A stretch of DNA of 64,000 bases, taken from the NCBI RefSeq assembly GCF_000299335.2, contig NZ_CP004387.1, forward strand, positions 2,728,001-2,792,000, given 5' to 3'. This document shows, piece after piece, positions 42,959-49,609 of this stretch. How positions within the stretch are numbered: position 1 is the stretch's first letter; the number at the start of each line of letters is the position of its first letter. The notes under the pieces were generated by a model, which saw only the letters and a list, made by a program, of their open reading frames with translations, was not told the DNA's origin and did not search any database. The position numbers were made by a program, and so were the translations under genes. Source of the stretch: Isoalcanivorax pacificus W11-5 (GTDB lineage: Bacteria; Pseudomonadota; Gammaproteobacteria; Pseudomonadales; Alcanivoracaceae).

Positions 42959-43770
42959 GCGTTGCGCTCCTGTCCGGCGTGGAACCAGGGGAACATCAGC
43001 TGCGAGGCCCTGCGCAGGCCCAGGTCCATCACCCAGGCCAGCAGCGTGATCCAGAGCACGTACGGCAGGATCACATCCATCGACAGATAGCGGCGCACCA
43101 GGAAGATGCGATAGCCCAGCCCGTCGGTGGCCGCGATGGCTTCGGCGGCAATCAGAAACAGCCAGGCCGACCCCAGGCACAGGCGGACCACCGCCAGCAG
43201 GCGCGGCAACACCTGCGGCAGCACCACACGCAACATCAGGTGCCAGCTGCTGCCGCCGAGTGTCTGCAACTTGATCGCCTGCTCCGAGGGCAGATCCAGC
43301 ACGCGCTGTGTCATGTCGCGGATCATCACCGGCGCCGTGCCGATCACGATCAGCACCACTTTCGACAGCTCGCCCAGGCCAAACACAATGAACAGGATCG
43401 GCAGGATCGCCAGCGGCGGCACCATCGACACCACCGCGACCACCGGCCCGGCGAAAGCGCGCGCCAAGGGCAAGGTGCCGAGCAGTACGCCGGCCAGCAA
43501 CGCCATGGAGGCCGAAATGCCGATGCCGATCAGCAACCGTTTCAGGCTCGCGGCGGTATCGCCCCAGAAGATGTATTCCCCGGAGCGGCGGTCCTCCACA
43601 AACGCCAGGCGCTGCATGGCATCGACCATGCTCTGCAGGGTCGGCAGCAGTTTATCGTTCGGGTTTTCTGCCAGCCGCGCGTCTGAGGCCGTCATGTACA
43701 ACAGCAGCAGCACAATGAAGGGCAGCAGGGCCAGCAACACGGCCAGCGGGCGTTCAGGGCGCAGGTTCAT
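42955..43770 (-). CDS. ABC transporter permease (guanidine uptake)
   Basis: A 271-residue TauC/SsuC-type inner-membrane permease with about six hydrophobic helices and the EAA-like loop around QTLGGSSWHLMLRVVLPQV. The start at 43770 is preferred because its ATG overlaps the stop of a 25-codon leader ORF (TGATG), which carries the strong ribosome site; an upstream in-frame start at 43779 is possible. It is the first structural gene of the riboswitch-controlled operon. Confidence 0.9.
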   Translation of the reverse strand: MNLRPERPLAVLLALLPFIVLLLLYMTASDARLAENPNDKLLPTLQSMVDAMQRLAFVEDRRSGEYIFWGDTAASLKRLLIGIGISASMALLAGVLLGTLPLARAFAGPVVAVVSMVPPLAILPILFIVFGLGELSKVVLIVIGTAPVMIRDMTQRVLDLPSEQAIKLQTLGGSSWHLMLRVVLPQVLPRLLAVVRLCLGSAWLFLIAAEAIAATDGLGYRIFLVRRYLSMDVILPYVLWITLLAWVMDLGLRRASQLMFPWFHAGQERNA

Positions 43771-43847
43771 CAGGCGCATGGGCGCGCCCCCCGGTGCAAT
43801 GACGCACCTGTGTCGGGAAAACTGCTGCACGGGAAGTGTGTGGACAT
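43770..43847 (-). CDS. 25-codon leader ORF coupled to the permease
   Basis: ATG at 43847 is preceded by GGAGGAGAGGC, a near-ideal Shine-Dalgarno, and runs 25 codons to a TGA overlapping the permease ATG (TGATG). The peptide (MSTHFPC... ending RPCA) has no recognised domain. The riboswitch targets this ribosome site, so the permease and the coupled downstream genes are probably opened by translation of the leader. It might instead be a spurious reading and the strong site may serve the permease indirectly; nucleotide spacing favours the coupling model. Confidence 0.5.
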   Translation of the reverse strand: MSTHFPCSSFPDTGASLHRGARPCA

Positions 43848-43858
43848 GCCTCTCCTCC
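43848..43858 (-). promoter_or_regulatory. Ribosome binding site of the leader ORF, target of the riboswitch
   Basis: GGAGGAGAGGC lies directly before the ATG. It is the exact complement of GCCTCTCCTCC inside the aptamer (43958-43968), and the neighbouring CGCCGTGTAA (43865-43874) is the exact complement of TTACACGGCG (43941-43950). Confidence 0.8.
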
Positions 43859-43920
43859 TCGGTTTTACACGGCGACCGGAATGCAGGTACAGCGTGGAAA
43901 ATCGTTCTGCGATCTTCCCT

Positions 43921-44019
43921 GGTCTCCCGGGCTTTTATCCCGCCGTGTAACCCCTCTGGAGGAGAGGCCGGTGACTCTCGGACCAGTCACTGCGTCGGCA
44001 GCCGGAACCCTAGTCACCC
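43921..44019 (-). ncRNA. Guanidine-I (ykkC) riboswitch
   Basis: The minus-strand leader carries the conserved guanidine-I core: CTAGGGTTCCG, then CTGGTCCGAGAG, ACACGG and GGGATAAAAGCCCGGGAGA. The 5' arm GGTGACT pairs with AGTCACC to form P1. In the absence of ligand the aptamer strand 43958-43968 can pair with the downstream Shine-Dalgarno and strand 43941-43950 with the adjacent segment, hiding the ribosome site. Guanidine binding would favour the aptamer fold and free it, so the switch is a translational ON switch. It fits the carboxylase/deiminase/allophanate hydrolase operon it precedes. Confidence 0.95.
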
Positions 44020-44076
44020 TGATGCTGTACGAGGCGTACCGGAACAAACCCGGTGCGCCGCATTCAGGCAGGATAT

Positions 44077-44092
44077 TGCAGGTTCCATGCCA
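44077..44092 (-). promoter_or_regulatory. Candidate sigma-54 promoter of the guanidine operon
   Basis: TGGCATG-N4-CTGCA on the minus strand has GG and GC at the correct -24/-12 spacing. The predicted transcript start (about 44066) would give a 47-base lead before the riboswitch aptamer. Confidence 0.6.
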
Positions 44093-44143
44093 GCCGGACA
44101 GGGCGGTATCACACGGTACAGGTCGCGCTGCTGTAACGTGCGG

Positions 44144-44160
44144 CGCACTGTTCGGGTGCA
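44144..44160 (-). promoter_or_regulatory. NtrC-like binding site upstream of the sigma-54 promoter
   Basis: TGCACC-N5-AGTGCG matches the NtrC dyad (TGCACY-N5-RGTGCA) at 11 of 12 positions, centred about 85 bases upstream of the predicted start. One half-site also takes part in a 7-bp inverted repeat (44155-44179, GGTGCAG/CTGCACC), which might instead act as a hairpin after the MetX-like gene. Confidence 0.4.
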
Positions 44161-44183
44161 GGGCGGATATTTCTGCACCGCAA

Positions 44184-45197
44184 TCAGGCAGCGTCATGCA
44201 GCAACACCTCCAGCGCGCCCAGGATCTGTTGCATGGCGTCAGCGGAGCGGCCGGGGCCGCCCCCGCAGTGGCCCCAGTCCGTTTCCAGCAGCTGATACCG
44301 GGCGTCGGGCATCAGCGCAGCGTCCAGGGCAATGTCATCGGGGACAAAATACATGTCCGTGCTGGCCGGCATGATCAGCGTCGGCGCACGGATGGCACGC
44401 AGTGCGGCCGCATAGTTGCCGGCAAACACCGGGTTGTCGCTGATGTCGCCGCTGTACCAGGTGTCCATCACCGCCAGCAGATCGTGGGCATCCTGTTGCA
44501 GGTGATCCTGTTCCCACCAGCTCAGCAACGCCTCGCGGGAACCAAAACCGAGTTCGCGCCAGAGTTGCCGGCGCCAGAACGGTGCAGCATACGCCCAGCT
44601 TGCATAGACACGCGCAAACGCGCGCAACCCGGCGCGCGGCACATCGCCGCGTCGATAACGCGGATCTGCTTTCAGTGCCGAGGACACGCCGGCAAGAAAC
44701 TGCTGGTTCAGCGGATGGCAGCGCGCGCTCGCGCACCAGGCCGCCACCCGCTGCACACGCTCCGGATACAGGCATCCCCACTGCAGGCTCTGCATGCCGC
44801 CCATCGACCAGCCCGCCACCAGCGCGAGCCGGTAGTCACCCGCCAGTTCACTGAGCATCAGGTGCTGCGCGCGCACCGCGTCATACAGGCTGACGCCCGG
44901 CCACTGGTCACCGCGTTGCGACGGCGGCGCGTTTGACGGCGAGGTGGATTCTCCATTGCCGAACAGCGCCGGGATGAGGATGGTGTAACGCGGGTTCGAC
45001 AGCGGGCCTTTTTCCGTCAGCGGACGGTTGCCCGCACAACGGCCGCCGTAATAGGTGGGCAAGAGCACCAGTTCGGTGCCCGCTGCCCCGATGTCGCCCC
45101 GCTGCTGGTAGCGAATGCGTGCATCGCGCAGCACGTTGCCGTTCTGCAACGACAAATCACCGAGCAGGAAGTCCCTCGTAACCCATTGAGTGCTCAT
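44184..45197 (-). CDS. MetX-like alpha/beta-hydrolase (homoserine acyltransferase superfamily)
   Basis: The 337-residue protein has the nucleophile elbow GWSMGGMQ, a catalytic Asp in PASTDMYFVPDD and His in ETDWGHCGGG, and the family segment LFGNGESTSPSNA. It is related to homoserine O-acetyl/succinyltransferases but is shorter and divergent, so a role in methionine synthesis is unlikely. Its position between the guanidine operon and glnT suggests a part in nitrogen compound metabolism. The ATG at 45197 is preferred over an upstream start. Substrate unknown. Confidence 0.8.
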   Translation of the reverse strand: MSTQWVTRDFLLGDLSLQNGNVLRDARIRYQQRGDIGAAGTELVLLPTYYGGRCAGNRPLTEKGPLSNPRYTILIPALFGNGESTSPSNAPPSQRGDQWPGVSLYDAVRAQHLMLSELAGDYRLALVAGWSMGGMQSLQWGCLYPERVQRVAAWCASARCHPLNQQFLAGVSSALKADPRYRRGDVPRAGLRAFARVYASWAYAAPFWRRQLWRELGFGSREALLSWWEQDHLQQDAHDLLAVMDTWYSGDISDNPVFAGNYAAALRAIRAPTLIMPASTDMYFVPDDIALDAALMPDARYQLLETDWGHCGGGPGRSADAMQQILGALEVLLHDAA

Positions 45198-45235
45198 TAT
45201 TTTCTGCTGCCTCTTCGCATCAGGCCAGCCGTTAT

Positions 45236-45257
45236 ATATGCATGCTGGCATGTATAT
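45236..45257. promoter_or_regulatory. Near-palindromic site in the divergent MetX-like/glnT promoter region
   Basis: ATATGCATG and CATGTATAT around CTGG form an inverted repeat with one mismatch, midway between the two divergent starts. It is a plausible operator, for example for the TetR protein encoded at 47936. The right half also gives TGGCATG-N4-TTGAA, a sigma-54-like match lacking the essential -12 GC. Confidence 0.45.
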
Positions 45258-45340
45258 TGAATGCATCCGGACAAGGCGGATGGAAGAACCGTGCCAACCC
45301 CGAACCACCGCCGCACATCCATCTTGAGGAGAGCAGTCCG

Positions 45341-46699
45341 ATGAGCAGCAGCCCCGTTTCAGATTCCCTTCGGCAAACCCTGGAAGCCGACGGAGTGAAA
45401 TACGCCATGGCCGGCTATGTGGATATTCACGGCTGTATCAAAGGCAAATTCGTTCCGCTGAAACATCTGGGCAACATGCTTGGCGGCTCTGAGCTGTACA
45501 CCGGTGCGGCACTGGATGGCGTGCCGCAGGACATCAGTGACAATGAAGTGTCGGCGGTGCCCGATCCGGCCTCGGTGATGCAGTGCCCCTGGCAACCGGA
45601 GCTGGCCTGGTTCGCCAGCAATCTGCATCTCGACGGCGCGCCGTTCGAAGCCTGCTCACGCAACATCCTGCGCCGGCAGCTCGATAACGCCGCGAAGATG
45701 GGCTACACCTTCAACCTCGGCATCGAGACGGAATTCTTCCTGTTCAGGGATAACGGCGACGGCACCTTCGGCCCGATCAGCGACCGCGATGCCGGCGAAA
45801 AACCCTGCTACGACCCACGCACCCTGATCGACAACCTGCCGATCATGGACGAACTGGTCAGCGCCATGAACACACTCGGCTGGGACGTGTATTCGTTCGA
45901 TCACGAAGACGCCAACGGCCAGTTCGAAACCGATTTCACCTATGCCGATGCACTGACCATGGCCGACCGGCTGACGTTCTTCCGGCTGATGGCGGTGGAA
46001 ATCGCGCGCAAGCACGGCGCGTTCGCCAGCTTTATGCCGAAGCCGTTCGCCAACCGCACCGGCAGTGGTGCCCACTACAATATGTCACTGGCGGATATCG
46101 ACACCGGCCGCAATCTGTTCGCCCCGGACGGCGATGACCTGCACGACTGCGGCATCTCGAAGCTCGCCTATCACTTCACCGCCGGCGTGCTGCGCCATGC
46201 GCGCGCCATCAGCGCCGTGATCGCGCCCACCGTGAACAGCTACAAGCGGCTGGTGCGCCAGGGTTCCATGTCCGGCTCCACCTGGGCGCCGGTGTTTGTC
46301 TGCTACGGCAACAACAATCGCACCAACATGATCCGTGTCCCCGGGGCCGGCAGCCGCATTGAATGCCGCGCGGCGGACATCAGTTGCAACCCCTACCTGG
46401 GCGCCGCGCTGATCCTTGCCGCCGGCCTGGAAGGCGTACGCGAACAGCTCGACCCAGGCGCGCCGCGCAGGGAGAACATGTACCGCTACAGCGACGAGCA
46501 GATCGCGGAGATGGGCGTGCAGTTCCTGCCGCGCACGCTGGGCGAGGCGGTGGAGGCCTTCGAGGCCGATCCGCTGGCACGCGAGGTGTTCGGCGACGCC
46601 ATGTTCAAGGCGTTCGTGGACTTCAAGCAGGCCGAATGGGAGAGCTACCACAGCGCTGTGTCGGACTGGGAAATCAAGCGCTACCTGAAGATGTTCTGA
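45341..46699 (+). CDS. glnT: Type III glutamine synthetase family protein
   Basis: The 452-residue ligase has the beta-grasp N-terminal domain and the catalytic domain with GIETEFFLF, MPKPFANRTGSGAHYNMSL and NNRTNMIRVPGAGSRIECR. It is a GlnT-type enzyme rather than the main GlnA. In this cluster it may capture the ammonia released from guanidine and allophanate or act on a related amine. The ATG at 45341 has GAGGAG upstream at nine bases; the upstream extension is not family-like. Confidence 0.9.
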   Translation: MSSSPVSDSLRQTLEADGVKYAMAGYVDIHGCIKGKFVPLKHLGNMLGGSELYTGAALDGVPQDISDNEVSAVPDPASVMQCPWQPELAWFASNLHLDGAPFEACSRNILRRQLDNAAKMGYTFNLGIETEFFLFRDNGDGTFGPISDRDAGEKPCYDPRTLIDNLPIMDELVSAMNTLGWDVYSFDHEDANGQFETDFTYADALTMADRLTFFRLMAVEIARKHGAFASFMPKPFANRTGSGAHYNMSLADIDTGRNLFAPDGDDLHDCGISKLAYHFTAGVLRHARAISAVIAPTVNSYKRLVRQGSMSGSTWAPVFVCYGNNNRTNMIRVPGAGSRIECRAADISCNPYLGAALILAAGLEGVREQLDPGAPRRENMYRYSDEQIAEMGVQFLPRTLGEAVEAFEADPLAREVFGDAMFKAFVDFKQAEWESYHSAVSDWEIKRYLKMF

Positions 46700-46792
46700 G
46701 CCGCCGGCCCGGTGGCGCAGAAATTGCAGTTCACCGGGCGAGCGATCTGTTGATCCATGACTTGCGCAGCACTGACACCCTGGAGGTTCACC

Positions 46793-47869
46793 ATGCGACA
46801 CCCTTCCCGCACCCGTGCCCTGCTCTGCGGCCTGCTGGCCACCATGCTGGTGGCCCTGTCACCGGCAGCCGTGGCCGCCGAGAAAAAAAGCTTCCGCATT
46901 GCCTGGAGCATTTACGCCGGCTGGGTCCCCTGGCAGTACATCAAGGAATCCGGCCTGATGAAGAAATGGGCCGACAAGTACGGCATCGAGGTCGAGATCG
47001 TACAGATCAATGACTATATCGAATCCATCAACCAGTACACGGCCGGTGAATTCGATGGTGTGACGCTGACCAGCATGGATGCGCTGTCGATACCCGCTGC
47101 CAGCGGCGTCGACACTACTGCCCTGCTGATCGGTGACTATTCCAACGGCAACGACGGCATCGTATCAAAAACCGCCACCTCGATTGAGGCACTCAAAGGC
47201 ACCAGCATTCACCTGGTGGAACTGTCCGTGTCGCATTACCTGCTGGCCCGTGCACTGGACGACGCCGGCCTGCGCGAGCGCGACGTCACTCTCGTCAACA
47301 CCTCCGACGCTGACATCGTCTCCGCCTTCCAGACCCGCGACGTCACCACCGTGGTGACCTGGAACCCGCTGCTGGACGAAGTCGCGTCCATGCCCGGCTC
47401 GCATCGGCTGGTGGACTCCCGCAGCATCCCGGGCCACATCAAGGACCTGACCGTGGTCAACACCGACACGCTGCGCGACAACCCGGCCCTGGGCAAGGCA
47501 CTGGCGGGCGCCTGGTATGAGATGATGGCGGACCTCGGGGCCGACACCGACACCGGTATCGAAATGCGCGAGTTCCTGGGCACCGTCTCCGGCACCGACC
47601 GGGCTGGCTACGAAGCACAGCTGGCCGGCATGTACATGTTCTGGAAACCGGCCGATGCCCTCACGTTCTACAGCAGCGAACAGGCGTTCGAGGCAATGGA
47701 CAGCGTACGCCACTTCTCCTTTGACCATGGCCTGCTGGGCGAAGGCGCCAGCGATGCGGACTTTGTCGGCATCAGCTTCCCGGGTGGCAAGGTGCTGGGC
47801 GACAGTGGCAACATCAAGCTGCGCTTCGACACCACCTATACGCAGATGGCCGCCGACGGCAAGCTCTGA
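46793..47869 (+). CDS. ABC transporter periplasmic binding protein (urea/guanidine carboxylase region type)
   Basis: A 358-residue secreted protein with a signal peptide (LLCGLLATMLVALSPAAVA) and an SsuA/NMT1-like fold beginning SFRIAWSIYAGWVPWQYI. It is the binding protein for the permease and ATPase at 42149-43770, which are on the opposite strand about 3 kb away. The name of the family found beside urea carboxylases fits. GGAGG lies six bases before the ATG. The substrate is inferred, not shown. Confidence 0.87.
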   Translation: MRHPSRTRALLCGLLATMLVALSPAAVAAEKKSFRIAWSIYAGWVPWQYIKESGLMKKWADKYGIEVEIVQINDYIESINQYTAGEFDGVTLTSMDALSIPAASGVDTTALLIGDYSNGNDGIVSKTATSIEALKGTSIHLVELSVSHYLLARALDDAGLRERDVTLVNTSDADIVSAFQTRDVTTVVTWNPLLDEVASMPGSHRLVDSRSIPGHIKDLTVVNTDTLRDNPALGKALAGAWYEMMADLGADTDTGIEMREFLGTVSGTDRAGYEAQLAGMYMFWKPADALTFYSSEQAFEAMDSVRHFSFDHGLLGEGASDADFVGISFPGGKVLGDSGNIKLRFDTTYTQMAADGKL

Positions 47870-47935
47870 TCCGGCGCGCGTACCGGCACCGGCCGGTACG
47901 CGCTTCCCCCCTCCCAGCACCGGAATCCCTGCGGC

Positions 47936-48592
47936 ATGCGCAAGACCCGCGAAGACACGGAAAAGACCCGGCTCGGCGTCATCGCCGCCGCACTGAAACT
48001 GTTCAGCAGCAACGGCTATTCACGTACCACACTGAACATGATCGCCACCGAAGCCGGCTTCAGCCGCGGGCCGATCTACTGGCACTTCCGCAACAAGGAC
48101 GAACTGTTTGAAGCAGTGCTGCAGTATTCGCAGGAGCCGCTGCAACAGCTGGTCGAACAGGCGCTGGCCAGCGCAGATCCGGTGGCCGGCATTACCCTGT
48201 TTATCGATGAATGGTTCCGGTTGCTGGTGGAGGATCGCTGGTACCGGCAGTCGTTCGAAATCCTGCTCAACAAGACCGAACTGACCGACAGCATGGCCGC
48301 CACCATTCGACGCGAGCGGCAACTGACCCGCAGCATGGTGGAGATGCTCTCAAGGCGGCTGGCAGAGGCCGCCGACGCCGGCCAGTTGACGCTGACCGAC
48401 ACGGCGGAGGACGTGGCCCTGCTGCTCTACAGTACCCTGATGGGCATCACGCAGAGCTGGCTGTTTTCGCCACGGTTGTTTTCGCTGGCACAGCAGACGC
48501 CGTTCTTCCGGCGCAGGTTACTGGCGCTGGCGGGGGTGACACCCGGCGCTAGAACCGCAGCGCAAGCGCCAGATAAGGCCCACCGATCGTAA
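47936..48592 (+). CDS. TetR/AcrR family transcriptional regulator
   Basis: The 218-residue protein has an N-terminal helix-turn-helix (about 13-59, FSSNGYSRTTLNMIATEAGFSRG then IYWHFRNKDELF), typical of AcrR-type repressors, and a ligand-binding C-terminal half. It lies 66 bases after the binding-protein gene and may control the divergent glnT/MetX-like region or the transporter. Its 3' end overlaps the convergent outer-membrane gene by 44 bases. Confidence 0.92.
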   Translation: MRKTREDTEKTRLGVIAAALKLFSSNGYSRTTLNMIATEAGFSRGPIYWHFRNKDELFEAVLQYSQEPLQQLVEQALASADPVAGITLFIDEWFRLLVEDRWYRQSFEILLNKTELTDSMAATIRRERQLTRSMVEMLSRRLAEAADAGQLTLTDTAEDVALLLYSTLMGITQSWLFSPRLFSLAQQTPFFRRRLLALAGVTPGARTAAQAPDKAHRS

Positions 48593-49289
48593 TGTCGCTG
48601 TCCAGGTCGCTGACGTCATCCAGCTCCAGGTCCATGCGGCTGTAGCCCAGCTCCACCCCCAGCAGGAAATCCGAGGCCCAGCCGACATGCAGGGTGCTGT
48701 CCTGCAGCTTGCTGCCGTCATAGCTGATGGCGTTCACTTCCGCGCCGACATAGAAGCCGGTCAGCGGCAGGTCCGCCTGTGCGGCGACATGCAGCATGGG
48801 AATGGTTTTCTCGGCCTTTTCATGCCCTCGCTGGGCGCCGGACGCAATGGTGAACTCGCCATCCAGGCGGCGCACGTTCAGGCCCAGGTCCAGGTTCAGC
48901 CAGTTGTCCAGCGGGCTGTAATAGAGCGTGAGGTCGGTCATGTCGAGATCGAAGTCGGAACGCACGGTGTTGCCGGCGACGAAGGTGCCACCACCAAAAC
49001 TGAAGCCGCGCGTCAGTGTGTTGCGCTGGTCATCGGAGATCGCCATATGGCGCAGGCGCACGTTCGGCACCAGTGGCACCGGGTGTTCCAGGCCAATATA
49101 GAAGACGTTTTCGCGGGTCTTGTCGAAATCCAGGTCCCTTTCCAGGTCCACCTTGTCGCTGCCGGTGGCGATATCGCCACTGATTTCGGCATTCCAGGTG
49201 TAGGCACCGGCATAGATATCGATCAACGGGGCGCTGAAGGCGACGGGAGAGGCGGACATCAGGGCAGCGGCAACCAGTGACTTGCGCAT
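48549..49289 (-). CDS. Outer-membrane beta-barrel protein (TIGR04219-like)
   Basis: The 246-residue protein has a cleavable signal peptide (SLVAAALMSASPVAFSAP) and alternating strands ending in the C-terminal Phe (YLALALRF) that BamA recognises. It resembles the group of small barrels with a Gly-Gly-like pattern; no transport or enzymatic role is known. It overlaps the TetR gene tail to tail. An 8-bp hairpin (49317-49337, GGCCTGGC/GCCAGGCC) lies in its 5' leader. Confidence 0.82.
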   Translation of the reverse strand: MRKSLVAAALMSASPVAFSAPLIDIYAGAYTWNAEISGDIATGSDKVDLERDLDFDKTRENVFYIGLEHPVPLVPNVRLRHMAISDDQRNTLTRGFSFGGGTFVAGNTVRSDFDLDMTDLTLYYSPLDNWLNLDLGLNVRRLDGEFTIASGAQRGHEKAEKTIPMLHVAAQADLPLTGFYVGAEVNAISYDGSKLQDSTLHVGWASDFLLGVELGYSRMDLELDDVSDLDSDITIGGPYLALALRF

Positions 49290-49609
49290 CGAACAGCTCC
49301 TTGCAACGGGGATAATGGCCTGGCCGCGCGCCAGGCCCCTGCCCGGGCAGTATTACACCTGTGCCAGCACTGACAAAGCCTTGAATGTAAATGGTTTGTC
49401 ACAGCACCACGCCACGCGCGCGCCGACCCGCCGGCTGCAGGCGGCTGCGGTCACGAGGCGGCGGCGGATAAAAATGACCTGACAGTCACAATACCTCTGC
49501 CCTGCCCGGCTGTCGGCAGGTTACATCCTGAAATATGCCCCGCCTGTTCCCCGTGCGGACGTTTGATTACACTTTCGCTACCTTTCAGAGCCTGTTCCCG
49601 ACAAAAACT
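49290..49609. other. Divergent promoter region between the outer-membrane protein and plsB
   Basis: About 320 bases without a gene. It holds a GGCCTGGC/GCCAGGCC hairpin at 49317-49337 and an AT-richer stretch around 49330-49400 that could carry a promoter for the minus-strand gene (TTGTCA and TAATAC, spacing 15). No clear promoter for plsB is seen; TACACT near 49567 is a weak candidate. Confidence 0.4.

Noticed and set aside
45246-45261. Sigma-54 promoter for glnT (TGGCATG-N4-TTGAA)
   Set aside because: The -12 element lacks the near-invariant GC, so it is mentioned only as a weak match within the palindrome.
45198-45340. A second guanidine riboswitch upstream of glnT
   Set aside because: None of the conserved ykkC core strings or the ACGG-loop hairpins of other guanidine classes are present there.
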